64,000 bases of DNA, from positions 1 through 64,000 of the forward strand of contig NZ_CACTIA010000005.1 of the NCBI RefSeq assembly GCF_902712915.1, read 5' to 3'. Below the pieces are notes generated by a model. The model did not search any database, was not told the DNA's origin, and worked only from the letters and a program-made list of their open reading frames with translations. The stretch comes from Acidiphilium sp. C61 (GTDB lineage Bacteria > Pseudomonadota > Alphaproteobacteria > Acetobacterales > Acetobacteraceae). Positions 7,283-15,888 of this stretch are shown piece by piece; the stretch's first letter is position 1, and each line of letters starts with the position of its first letter. Made by a program: the position numbers and the translations under genes.

Positions 7283-9831
7283 TGACCCCGGAGCAGTACG
7301 AGAAGCATATCGCGGCGGTCTGCGATCAGATTGCTGCGAAGTCGAACGCGGGTGAAGTCATCGATCCCACCGCCATCAACGCTCGGCTCGAAGCCGGGAA
7401 CCCGGCCAACTGGCCGATCCACGCTCTGTGCGCCAAACTCCGGGTGCCGGGTTTCCATGGACCGCGCCACGAACCGGCTCTTGCCAGCGCGGCGGCGGTC
7501 CGCGTCAAAATGGTGCGGGAGATCCAGAACGTCATCGACAAAGTTCTGACGTGGCACCGAAGCGGAAGCGGTGACGCCGGCGTAGCCGGTCTTCATTTCG
7601 CCATGCACGTCGATGTTGGCCTTGGAAAATCCTCCGCCGTGCGACGAGAGGTGCACCGCTTCATATCTGAGGCGCGCGCGGCCGGGAGCCCGCACCGGGT
7701 GCTCTGGCTCGTGCCCCACCATAGGCTCGCGGATGAGACACTGAAGGAGTTCAGGCTGCTCGGGATCAAAGCTATCATCTGGCGCGGTCGCGATACCATT
7801 GATCCCGGCTCGGGTCAGACAATGTGCCGTGACCTCGACGCGATCAATGAAGCGCAAGCCGTCCACGCCGACGTGGGAAAGACTGTCTGCGGCACTCAGG
7901 GAGGGCCGCAGTGCCCGTTTCGGGGTGGCTGTCAGTACTTGCAGCAGAAGCAAGCCGCCGCATCCGCCGACGTCATCATCGCGGCCACCAACGCGCTGTT
8001 TGCGCCGATCCCGATTTCGGTCAGCGATTTCGGCATTGTGGTCGTAGACGAAGGGTTCTGGCAGCGTGGCGTACAAAAGAAGCGTGACATTACCCTTTCA
8101 TCGTTCGCCTCCGATGTACGTCGCAATCCGGTCCTCGCGAACGGCGCCGCCGATCCGAGTGGGACCCGCAAGCTCTATGGCTGGTGCACCATCGTCGAGC
8201 GTGCAGCGGCCGCCGCGGCCGAAAATGAGTTCCTAACCTCCGCATCCTTCAACGGCCTGCTGACCATCGCCGACGCGCAGGCGGCAGCCAAGCTGGAGTG
8301 GGCGCGCAAGGTGGACACGACACGCCTACTCCGGCCGACGATGAGCGCCGCGGATCGGGAAGCGGCCTTGGACAAGGCTGCTGTGAACCGCACTCTCGCG
8401 CGCCGTGCAGAGATGTGGCGTGCCATCGAGGCGATGCTCTCCGGCGCGGAGGACGGTCGGCTGCAGAAGATCGAGGAACGTTGCTCTTCGGGCAGGCAGG
8501 CGAAGCTGGCCCTGTACGGACGACATCAGGTCAATGAGGCCCTCTCGCGGCTTCCCATCCTACACCTCGATGCCACACTGGCCCTTGATCAGGTCAGGGC
8601 TTTCCTTCCGCACATGCGTCTGACGGCCTCATTGCGCGCCGCCACGCCGCATCAGCATGTGACGCAAGTGCTCCCGACGGTCGACAAGAAAGGTCTCCTC
8701 ACAGGTGGTTTTGGCAAGACGTCCGTGCTTCCTACCGAGGGGGGCACCGCCGAGGACAGACGGCGCGCCCGTCGCATCCGTAACATCCGGGATTTCATTC
8801 GGCTGCAGGTGGGTGACGGCACCGGCTTGGTGATCACGTATCACGGCGCAGAAGCCGAATTCACCGGCATCCCCGGCGTCGATGTGGCACATTTCAATGC
8901 CATCGCCGGTCTCGATGCTTTCGGCGTGGTGGACTGTCTATTCGTGATCGGCCGACCGCTCGCGACGCAACATACTCACCGTGACCATGCGGTCGCGCTG
9001 ACCGGCATGCATCCCGAGATCACCGAGCTGACGGACGTCGTCGATTACATCCTGATGCGTGATGGTCGTGGCGAACCGATTTCTCGGAAGGGTTTCGTCG
9101 ATCCCTCACTCGAAAGCATCCGGCGCGCGATCACGGACGCAGAAGTGATTCAGGCGGTCGGGCGTGCTCGCGGCGTCAACCGAACGGCGGACAATCCGGC
9201 ACGCATCTTCGTGCTCAACGATGTCGTCCTGCCGTTCTCGGTGGATACGTTGACGTCGTGGCGCGAGATCACACCGGATGTCGTCGAGAAGATGCTCGGG
9301 CGCGGTGCGGCGCTCCTGTCGCCTTCGGACGCCTGCCGTGTCTATCCGGACCTGTTCTGTTCCGAGGAGGCCGCGAAGAAGGCGCTGCGGCGCGCGCAGG
9401 TCACACGGGGACAAACCCCTATAATTACTACTTATATGGATTTGTCCCCGTCTGCATTCCTGATCCGGTATCAGGCGCGGGGCGCACGCCAGAAGAAGCG
9501 CGAGGCGCTGTGCATGCCGGGTCGCATCGATTGGCTGCGTGACCAACTCGAACAGATGCACGGCCCGCTGGCGTGCTTCGAGGTCACGGGGATGCAGGCC
9601 CCGGTCAACCACGAGAACGACGCCGAGGACCTCATGGACGAACCGACGGCCACCACGGCGATCATCGATCTCGCCGAGACACGCAGGAATCGGTGTCACG
9701 CGGCCACAGAACAGGCGCCGCAGTACGCTGTCTCGATGGGCGAGACCATCCGCGAATGGTCGAACGCAAGGCTCGCGTCGCTCTCGTACACGCGGGTCCA
9801 CATTGAGGCTCACCCGCAGAAGGCGGCGTAG
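7282..9831 (+). CDS. Fe-S-type SF2 helicase (XPD/DinG-like) of the replication module
   Basis: 849-residue protein. Walker A is DVGLGKSS at 111-118, motif II reads VVVDEGFW (DEGF, 256-259), and a motif VI-like QAVGRARG lies in the C-terminal half. Between Walker A and motif II are four cysteines, C182, C203, C211 and C217, next to ADVIIAATNALF; this matches the iron-sulphur insertion of XPD/DinG-type helicases. Together with the primase upstream it looks like the replication helicase of an autonomously replicating island. The first 430 codons lie in unique DNA and the remainder in inverted repeat arm A, so the gene spans the repeat border and has a truncated twin at 2831-4099. The start is the ATG in TGATG. 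Confidence 0.85.
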   Translation: MTPEQYEKHIAAVCDQIAAKSNAGEVIDPTAINARLEAGNPANWPIHALCAKLRVPGFHGPRHEPALASAAAVRVKMVREIQNVIDKVLTWHRSGSGDAGVAGLHFAMHVDVGLGKSSAVRREVHRFISEARAAGSPHRVLWLVPHHRLADETLKEFRLLGIKAIIWRGRDTIDPGSGQTMCRDLDAINEAQAVHADVGKTVCGTQGGPQCPFRGGCQYLQQKQAAASADVIIAATNALFAPIPISVSDFGIVVVDEGFWQRGVQKKRDITLSSFASDVRRNPVLANGAADPSGTRKLYGWCTIVERAAAAAAENEFLTSASFNGLLTIADAQAAAKLEWARKVDTTRLLRPTMSAADREAALDKAAVNRTLARRAEMWRAIEAMLSGAEDGRLQKIEERCSSGRQAKLALYGRHQVNEALSRLPILHLDATLALDQVRAFLPHMRLTASLRAATPHQHVTQVLPTVDKKGLLTGGFGKTSVLPTEGGTAEDRRRARRIRNIRDFIRLQVGDGTGLVITYHGAEAEFTGIPGVDVAHFNAIAGLDAFGVVDCLFVIGRPLATQHTHRDHAVALTGMHPEITELTDVVDYILMRDGRGEPISRKGFVDPSLESIRRAITDAEVIQAVGRARGVNRTADNPARIFVLNDVVLPFSVDTLTSWREITPDVVEKMLGRGAALLSPSDACRVYPDLFCSEEAAKKALRRAQVTRGQTPIITTYMDLSPSAFLIRYQARGARQKKREALCMPGRIDWLRDQLEQMHGPLACFEVTGMQAPVNHENDAEDLMDEPTATTAIIDLAETRRNRCHAATEQAPQYAVSMGETIREWSNARLASLSYTRVHIEAHPQKAA

Positions 9832-11058
9832 GGGCACCCGAGGCGATCACCGGAGGAAGCGGTGATCGCCGACGGACACGATCATCACCCAACCATGATC
9901 GATGCTTTCGGCAGCCGGTCGCGGATACCGTCCGTCACAGCGCGCAGGCGATCCTCTGTGACGCGCCGCGATCCGGGGATCGTCGGGAAGCGCTCAGGAA
10001 GACGGTCTCGGTGACCGTGGGAGTGATCATCTCGCGCGGATCGCGCCAACCCTCATGCCAGACCACATGACGGAATCCGGTGCGCCGAATATCGGCGTGG
10101 TCATCGGCGCATGCTCATGGAGACGGTCTCGGAACCGTTCATCTCGCGGCGTCCGGGCCGATGATCCAGAGCGCCAGCGGCGCCGAGATGATCTCAGGCG
10201 CTCGGGAAGACGGTCCCTGCGACCGTGAGGGTGACCATCGCGCCCTACCTCGCGCGTCCTCCCGCCGGCTCTCGCGCGCCATGACACCGCCGCTCCGGTT
10301 CCTCGCGGCACCGGTGTCGAGACGGTCAAGGCGCTCCCGCAAGACGATCTGGGTGATGGTGTGGATGAGCATCTCTCGGATCGATCCGGCCTCTCGGGCG
10401 ACGCCATGTCGGAATCCGATGCGCCGAACATCCTCGCGATTATCGACGTGCGCATCGCGTGCCGATGGACACGGCCGAAGGACGGCTCGCGGGACCGTTC
10501 AGCGGCGAGCGTCCGGCTTGATGATCCAGAGCGCCAGCGGCGCCGAGATCATCTCCTGCGCTCGGCCGACGGTCTGGATGACCGTGGGGATGACCTTCCT
10601 CCCACGTGCCGCGCGCGACCCAGTGCCGGCAGTCGCGACGCCACGGTCGACGCTCGCCGCAGCGGTCCAGAGACGGTCAGGATGCGCCCGACAGGCGGTC
10701 TGGGTGACCGTGGGGATGACCGTTCCGCCGCATTCTGCCGTCCGTAACCGCCCCTACCGAGCCTCACGACGGCGTGATCTATAGGCTGCGCCTGCTCGCT
10801 GGTTGCTCGCTGGCTGGTTCCTACCGCCGGTACCTGCGACCGAGTCGTGCCAGCCGAGGCGCCTCGAACGACCGTCCCCGAGACCTATCCCACCATCTCG
10901 GACATCACCTCGATGCCGCCGCTCGCTCCGCTTCCCATCGGCTGAGAACCGCAGGAAACAAGGCGTGCGTCGCTCGCTGTGTGCTCGCTGAACAGCCTCA
11001 AAGCCGGAGGTACAACCGGGCCGTCTTCGAGAAAACAGTGTGATTTCGCGGATTTGAG
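9832..11058 (+). repeat. non-coding iteron-like region downstream of helicase
   Basis: Mirror of 1604-2830. Iteron-like units are at 10003-10028, 10211-10236, 10570-10595 and 10696-10721; arm-type CAGCGAGCA pairs (here in reverse complement) at 10793-10812 and 10971-10990. Its place between the replication genes and the attachment site fits an origin plus P arm of attP. Confidence 0.6.
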
Positions 11059-11103
11059 TGGTGGGCGCGACAGGGATTGAACCTGTGACCCCTGCCATGT
11101 CAA
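11059..11103 (-). other. internal inverted att core (att2), attP-like
   Basis: Reverse complement of the 45-bp tRNA-derived core. It is flanked by arm A sequence on one side and arm B sequence on the other. That is exactly the junction that would form when the outer ends (att1-A and B-att3) are joined by excision, so this is a complete attP, with arm-type pairs at 10793, 10971 and 11167, retained inside the integrated island. Confidence 0.9.
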
Positions 11104-11166
11104 CGTCGTGACGGAAGGGGAATCCTCGTGATTTTGGGTGAGGACGCGATGCGTTTTGGCACCTGC

Positions 11167-11186
11167 TGCTCGCTGTATGCTCGCTG
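11167..11186 (-). promoter_or_regulatory. integrase arm-type site pair (B side)
   Basis: Two copies of TGCTCGCTG (CAGCGAGCA on the other strand), 11 bp apart, 63 bp from the att core and upstream of the integrase gene. It is the counterpart of the A-side pairs. Confidence 0.5.
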
Positions 11187-11260
11187 ATTTCAGTAGACAA
11201 ATCGCCGATCCGTGAGAACCAGCTACCGAAGGGGTACGGAAGCTGGGCGCACGGATTGGA

Positions 11261-12481
11261 TTGCGGATCGTCGAGGGGCTCAAAGTCGGCGAGACCGTGT
11301 GGGACACCATGGTCATTGGTTTCGGTGCGCGCCGGCAGCGTGGACGGCCGACCTATGTTTTTCGATATCGAACAAAGGAAGGTCGGCAGCGGACCTACAC
11401 GATAGGCCGTCATGGATCGCCATGGACACCGGACGAGGCGAGGGCCGAGGCGATCAGGCTGTTACGGATCGTGATCGATGGCGGTGACCCGAGCGGCGAG
11501 CGCCAGATCGAGCATCAGGTGATTTCGATGGCGGACCTCTGTGACGAGTATCTCGCTGATGCCGCGGCCGGCCGGATACTGACGCGGCGCGGGGTCGCAA
11601 AGAGCGCGAGCACCATCGCGACCGACCACTGCCGCGTCGACGCACATATTCGTCCTCTGGTCGGCCACCTGCCGGTCGCCTCGATCTCGCGGCAGGACAT
11701 CGAGCGCATGATGATCGACATCATCGCGGGCAAAACGCACAAACGGGTCAAGCTCGATAGGCTCCGTGCCGTGTCGCACGTCCGTGGTGGACGCGGTGCC
11801 GCGAGCCGGACGATGGGGCTGCTCGGAGCCATCATGACGTACGCCGTACGGCGCGGGCTCCGCGAGGACAATCCCTGCCGGCTGGTGATCAAGCCGGCTG
11901 ACGGCCGCCGCGAGCGCCGGCTCGATGACGCCGAATACCGTGCGCTCGGCACTGCGCTGGATGTGGCCGAGGCCGGGGGCGAATGGCCGCCTGCACTCGC
12001 CGCGATCCGTTTCCTCGCGCTCACGGGCTGGCGGCGCGGCGAGGTTCTCGGGCTGCGATACGCGGAGATCGACGTGGCGCGATCAACCGCTCGACTTGCC
12101 GCGACCAAGACCGGCGCGTCGATGCGACCGCTGTGCACGACTGCGTGTCAGATGATAGAGGCGATGGCGCCGGGTGAATTCGTCTTCAAGTCGGCCGGCG
12201 GGGATGCGCCGATAGCCAATTTTCGACGCGTATGGGAGCGGGTCGTCTATCGTGCCGCGGGGCTACCACGCGACGTGACGCCGCACGTGCTGCGCCACTC
12301 GTACGCCAGCGTCGCCGCCGATCTCGGGCTGCCCGATGCGACCATCGGCTCGCTGCTCGGGCACCGGGGCCATACTGTGACACGGCGCTACATCCACGTC
12401 GCCGACACGACGTTGATCGCCGCCGCCGATACCGTGGCGACGCGGATCGTCACACTGATGCGCAGCGATCCGGCACCCTGA
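11261..12481 (+). CDS. tyrosine integrase, copy 1
   Basis: 406-residue site-specific recombinase. The N-terminal VWDTMVIGFGARR... and TYTIGRHGSPWTPDEAR resemble the arm-binding domain of tRNA-targeting integrases. The catalytic set is visible: Arg in LTGWRRGEVLGLR (258), HVLRHSYAS (His 342, Arg 345), His of LLGHRGH (368), and the nucleophile Tyr377 in TRRYIHV. Only a TTG at 11261 is available near the expected start; the frame is open further upstream, so the true start is uncertain. The gene begins about 160 bp from att2, as usual for integrases next to their attP. Its stop overlaps the next gene (TGATG). An identical copy is at 23221-24441. Confidence 0.93.
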   Translation: MRIVEGLKVGETVWDTMVIGFGARRQRGRPTYVFRYRTKEGRQRTYTIGRHGSPWTPDEARAEAIRLLRIVIDGGDPSGERQIEHQVISMADLCDEYLADAAAGRILTRRGVAKSASTIATDHCRVDAHIRPLVGHLPVASISRQDIERMMIDIIAGKTHKRVKLDRLRAVSHVRGGRGAASRTMGLLGAIMTYAVRRGLREDNPCRLVIKPADGRRERRLDDAEYRALGTALDVAEAGGEWPPALAAIRFLALTGWRRGEVLGLRYAEIDVARSTARLAATKTGASMRPLCTTACQMIEAMAPGEFVFKSAGGDAPIANFRRVWERVVYRAAGLPRDVTPHVLRHSYASVAADLGLPDATIGSLLGHRGHTVTRRYIHVADTTLIAAADTVATRIVTLMRSDPAP

Positions 12482-13170
12482 TGGAGGCGACGACGAGCAC
12501 GGACAGCGTGTATGGGATTGTCCATGTCGAACACCGCATCCCATGGCGCGGTGCAGAACTGACCTTCACGTCGTACGAGCTGCAGCTTGTGCTCAGGCTC
12601 GCGGACGGCGGCCACGTTCCTCTCGCGGATTTGCCAATCGCGTGGGCGTTTGTTGAGAGATTCAAAAAAGACGGTCTGGATTTCAAAGAGGTTGCCGCGG
12701 CGATCTCGCAGACGGTGAGCCCCTCGTCGCCACACCTAGGTTTCTTGGACGACAGCGCCATCAACGACAGCCCGGAACTGCTCGCCATCGCAGAAGCGAT
12801 CTACGTCCAACACAATGATAGATGGCGGGAGGAGGACGCCGACTTTTGGACGACAGCCGTCCTGTTTCCGTCGTCTACTGGCCTGCCGGTCACGATTTGG
12901 CTGCCGACGATGCTGTCGACCGATCAGCGGGCGGTCGTGCTCGTGGCGACTTCTCCAAGCGAACAAATGGACGCGACGAACGCCGCGATCCTTGGTGTCC
13001 AGCCCGAACCACATCTCATCGTGGGTCCGCTGGACCCGGCCTACGAGGCCGCTGCCGTCTCATGGATTCGCGCCAATAGGGAACCGCTGCTAGCCCGCTG
13101 GAGCGGTGTGATCGACAGTGCCGAGATGATTCGCCGGCTGCGACTACTTGGTCCCGATCATCACTCTTGA
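12481..13170 (+). CDS. hypothetical protein translationally coupled to integrase, copy 1
   Basis: 229 residues, starting at the ATG that overlaps the integrase stop. Starts MEATTSTDSVYGIVHVEHRI; contains FTSYELQLVLRLADGGHVPL, PVTIWLPTMLSTDQRAVVLV and ends RRLRLLGPDHHS. It is soluble, with no signal peptide or membrane segment and no domain I recognise. The tight coupling suggests a role with the integrase (directionality, regulation) or an opportunistic cargo gene. Identical copy at 22532-23221. Confidence 0.7.
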   Translation: MEATTSTDSVYGIVHVEHRIPWRGAELTFTSYELQLVLRLADGGHVPLADLPIAWAFVERFKKDGLDFKEVAAAISQTVSPSSPHLGFLDDSAINDSPELLAIAEAIYVQHNDRWREEDADFWTTAVLFPSSTGLPVTIWLPTMLSTDQRAVVLVATSPSEQMDATNAAILGVQPEPHLIVGPLDPAYEAAAVSWIRANREPLLARWSGVIDSAEMIRRLRLLGPDHHS

Positions 13171-13216
13171 GGTCGGTTTCGAGGCCCCCCGGAACCTGCG
13201 GCATCGGCCCGGTCGA

Positions 13217-13546
13217 TCACTGGCGACGACGCTTCCGCTTCTTCTGCAACCGCTTTTGTCTTTTCGCTTCTCGGTCCCATGCTGCCGAAATGGCGGCTCG
13301 CAGGAGCGCGGCCATCTCGTCGAGATGGCGGTCGTATTCCGCTGGCGTCATCGTCTCTAGGATGTCGGTGAAGAGATTGGGTTTGATGTCGCCGGGGGGA
13401 TCGAACGACAGATCGAGGCCGAGAACAGCGGCGACGTCCTGCATGTCTTCGATCTGATCGGCTGTGTAGCGCGACGATTTGACCGGGTGATCCGGTTGAT
13501 CACGATCTTCGCCGGGGTCGTCAAAACCATTTTCCCGGTCGTTCAT
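13217..13546 (-). CDS. small acidic resolvase-associated protein, copy 1
   Basis: 109 residues: acidic N-terminal two thirds (MNDRENGFDDPGEDRDQPDH), central NLFTDILETMTPAEYDRHLD, and a strongly basic tail (KRQKRLQKKRKRRRQ) that could bind nucleic acid. Its ATG overlaps the resolvase stop (ATGA), so the two are translated together. A similarly placed protein with DPNFLARFRKPMTPAEEQEF follows the other serine recombinase of this window (25168-25473), suggesting a conserved partner. Function unknown. Confidence 0.7.
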   Translation of the reverse strand: MNDRENGFDDPGEDRDQPDHPVKSSRYTADQIEDMQDVAAVLGLDLSFDPPGDIKPNLFTDILETMTPAEYDRHLDEMAALLRAAISAAWDREAKRQKRLQKKRKRRRQ

Positions 13547-14121
13547 GCTGCGTGATCCAGCACAGCGCGCCGTCCGCCGGGGATAGTCCGATACAGCGTC
13601 GATGGCGCGACGCCGAGTTGTTTGGCGATCTCGGCGCCGCTGAGAGTTCCCGCCGCAAGCATCGCCTGCGCCGCGCGGACCTTGCCGTCGTCGAGCGCGC
13701 GCGGACGACCGCCCTTTCGGCCTCGCGCTGCCGCCGCTGCCAAGCCGGCTTGCGTGCGCTCGACCAACACCTCGCGTTCCATCTGCGCCAACGCCCCGAG
13801 AAGGGAGTAGACAAACCGGCCTGCCGTCGTCGTCGTGTCGATCCCTTCGGTCAAGCTGCGAAGCGCGATCTCTCGCTGCTTGAGGTCCTCGGCCACTTTG
13901 ATCAGATGCTGCAACGACCGACCGAGCCGGTCGAGCCGCCAGACCACCAGCGTGTCACCGGCTCGTGCCGCGTCGAGCAGCGCGGTCAGCTGCGGTCGGT
14001 CCGTCCGTGCCCCGCTCGCCGTCTCAGTCCAGATGCGGTCGCACCCGGCCGCGCGAAGGGCGTCGTGCTGCAGGTCGTGGTTCTGGTCACCCGTCGAGAC
14101 GCGAGCGTAACCGATAAGCAT
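13543..14121 (-). CDS. serine recombinase (Tn3-type resolvase/invertase), copy 1
   Basis: 192 residues from MLIGYARVSTGDQNHDLQ; catalytic Ser9 in ARVST, then VVWRLDRLGRSLQHL and GRFVYSLLGALAQMERE, the long helix E region, and a C-terminal helix-turn-helix (SGAEIAKQLGVAPSTLYR). The start at 14121 is chosen because the family begins M-x-x-G/Y-A-R-V-S; an open frame reaches 14145. The recombination site should lie in the 145 bp before the repeat border at 14266. Identical copy at 21581-22159. Confidence 0.92.
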   Translation of the reverse strand: MLIGYARVSTGDQNHDLQHDALRAAGCDRIWTETASGARTDRPQLTALLDAARAGDTLVVWRLDRLGRSLQHLIKVAEDLKQREIALRSLTEGIDTTTTAGRFVYSLLGALAQMEREVLVERTQAGLAAAAARGRKGGRPRALDDGKVRAAQAMLAAGTLSGAEIAKQLGVAPSTLYRTIPGGRRAVLDHAA

Positions 14122-14511
14122 CCTGTTCTCCCGAAACTCATCCACGCCGTCCGTTCTCGGACGACCAGTTTCAGGATATGATAGCGCGACAATCTGTCAG
14201 CTTTTTTCTGCAGTTTTCGGATACGGTTTTCGGAGACATAACGCGTTGACCCGAAAACCACCGTTTGCAGGAAAGATCGCGCAGCGGTCGGGTGCGAGGA
14301 AGATGATGGTCGTCGAGGTTGGCGACAACGACGGTCTCAGAGGCGCTCGGTCATGGGCCACAGAACCGACGCCGTCACTTGACACTGAAAGCGCCCGATG
14401 CCGGTCAGGCGGTTCGTTCCGGCCGGTCACTGTGTACGGCATTGTTCTGGGTAGACAGTGAATGCCAATTCAGGAACGTATTGACCGCCATTGAGAAGGA
14501 AGGTTGCAGAT
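14122..14511. other. intergenic region spanning arm B border, upstream of dGTPase
   Basis: 390 bp between divergent genes. It contains the palindrome CGTCCGTTCTCGGACG near 14150 and two TTTTCGGA copies (within CAGTTTTCGGATACGG and GGTTTTCGGAGAC) at 14210-14235, candidates for resolvase-binding sites. The inverted repeat ends at 14266. No RNA gene seen. Confidence 0.4.
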
Positions 14512-15888
14512 ATGGACAGAGGTCATAAGCACCAAGAATGTGCCGTTAACAACAAATGGCAAATGCGACAAGAATGTGTTGCCAAGGACAATCGGGATCC
14601 ATATCAACGAGACTACGCGCGAATTATTCATTCGGCCGCCTTCAGGCGACTGCAGTCAAAAACGCAGGTCCTAGGCATAGGTGATAGCGATTTCTATCGC
14701 ACTCGCCTCACACACTCACTAGAGGTCAGTCAAATTGGTGAAAGCATTGCTTTGCAACTGAAGCGTGACCATAATGGATCATATTATGCAGAAATTCTTC
14801 CTGATCCGATATTGATCCGCACGATCTGCTTGGCGCATGATCTAGGACACCCGCCGTTCGGTCACGGCGGTGAGGTCGCGCTCAATCGCTGCATGCTCAA
14901 CTACGGCGGCTTCGAGGGCAACGGTCAGACACTTCGAATCATGAGCCATCTCGAACCGTATCATAAGTGTTTGGGGATGAATCTCACCCGCAGGACGCTG
15001 CTCGGCGTCCTGAAATATCCAGCCCCGTATAGTCTCGTCGTCGACAGCAACGTTTATCCAGAGGTGGATCGGCCAATTCGGTCTGTCTTCAAGGCCGAGC
15101 CGTTCAAGCCCCCCAAATGCTATCTCGATACAGAATGTGGGCTCGTGGACTGGTTGTCGGAAGAGATAAATCCGCTCGACTGGAATCGCGTCAGCACAGA
15201 GTTCGAGGAAAAGGAGGCGGGGAAGCATTGGAAGACCAAGCACAAGACACTTGATACGTCGATCATGGAGATCGCGGACGACATCGCCTACGGCGTTCAC
15301 GATCTTGAGGATGCGATTGGATTGAAACTGATTGATGAGACAGCATTTCGCAAGGATGCGAGTGAAGCGAATCTTCAGCCATTCTGCAAATGGCTCGATG
15401 GCTTGGTATACGATGATCTGATCAAAAGCCTGTTCTCGACTGAGACATACGAGCGGAAGAATGCCATCGGGAAACTGGTTGGCTTCTGCGTACAGCATAC
15501 GAAACTTGAAACATCCAATCCTTTTTGTTTTATCGAACCGATCTTTGCGTTCAGGGCGGTCTTGGCAGACGGCGCTCGCCAAGTTCTCAATATCTTGAAA
15601 GATTTGGTGGTCAACAGGGTCATTCGGTCAGCAACCGTGCAGCAACTGGAATTCAAAGGCCAAAAGATCGTTACCGAGTTGTTCGAAGCTTTCGCAACCG
15701 ATCCGGAACGGCTGCTGCCAAAGGGGGATGCGCAGCGTTGGGAAAATGCTGGGGGCAAAGTGGACAAAGTGGTCAAGCAACATCGGGTCATCTGCGATTA
15801 TATCGCTGGCATGACTGATGAATACGCGACCAAGCGATATCAACAGCTATTCTCCCCCCGTATCGGATCCGTGTTTGACAGACTATGA
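14512..15888 (+). CDS. dGTPase-like HD-domain dNTP triphosphohydrolase
   Basis: 458 residues, start ATG at 14512 preceded by AAGGAAGG eight bases upstream. It shows the deoxyguanosinetriphosphatase pattern: SAAFRRLQSKTQV, RTRLTHSLEVSQIG (His68), CLAHDLGHPPFGHGGE (HD at 109-110), FEGNGQTLRI, and EIADDIAYGVHDLED supplying the last metal ligand. Known reaction: dNTP + water to deoxynucleoside + triphosphate. Chromosomal dgt genes exist, but members of this family also act as phage defence by draining dNTPs. The location in a mobile island next to a 5'-nucleotidase favours a defence or nucleotide-control role; this is inference. Codon use is more AT-rich than neighbouring chromosomal genes, suggesting transfer. 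Confidence 0.92.
   Translation: MDRGHKHQECAVNNKWQMRQECVAKDNRDPYQRDYARIIHSAAFRRLQSKTQVLGIGDSDFYRTRLTHSLEVSQIGESIALQLKRDHNGSYYAEILPDPILIRTICLAHDLGHPPFGHGGEVALNRCMLNYGGFEGNGQTLRIMSHLEPYHKCLGMNLTRRTLLGVLKYPAPYSLVVDSNVYPEVDRPIRSVFKAEPFKPPKCYLDTECGLVDWLSEEINPLDWNRVSTEFEEKEAGKHWKTKHKTLDTSIMEIADDIAYGVHDLEDAIGLKLIDETAFRKDASEANLQPFCKWLDGLVYDDLIKSLFSTETYERKNAIGKLVGFCVQHTKLETSNPFCFIEPIFAFRAVLADGARQVLNILKDLVVNRVIRSATVQQLEFKGQKIVTELFEAFATDPERLLPKGDAQRWENAGGKVDKVVKQHRVICDYIAGMTDEYATKRYQQLFSPRIGSVFDRL

Larger units (their letters stand above)
8572..11103 (-). repeat. inverted repeat arm A (right copy, 2,532 bp)
   Basis: Mirror of 1559-4090. This copy is continuous with arm B (11059-14266) across the inverted att core, so 8572-14266 is one intact 5,695-bp repeat unit, whereas the other unit is split between the island's two ends. 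The helicase gene runs unbroken across its border at 8572, so this is the ancestral junction and the one at 4090/4091 the derived one. Confidence 0.95.
11059..14266 (+). repeat. inverted repeat arm B (left copy, 3,208 bp)
   Basis: Reverse complement of 21436-24643; equal lengths and identical mirrored gene products. It ends at 14266 (ACCACCGTTT then GCAGG here; the other copy continues AGGCGAG), about 145 bp upstream of the resolvase start. It carries att2, the integrase, a coupled unknown gene, a small acidic protein gene and the serine resolvase. Confidence 0.95.

Noticed and set aside
11059..11103. Further tRNA-Val genes at 11059 and 24599
   Set aside because: Only the 3' half from the anticodon loop to CCA is present; the acceptor 5' strand and D arm are missing, so these are att sites.
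4091..14271. Shared GCAGG at the start of both unique regions as a common crossover site
   Set aside because: Five matching bases in GC-rich DNA, not repeated at the opposite borders (8571, 21435); likely chance.
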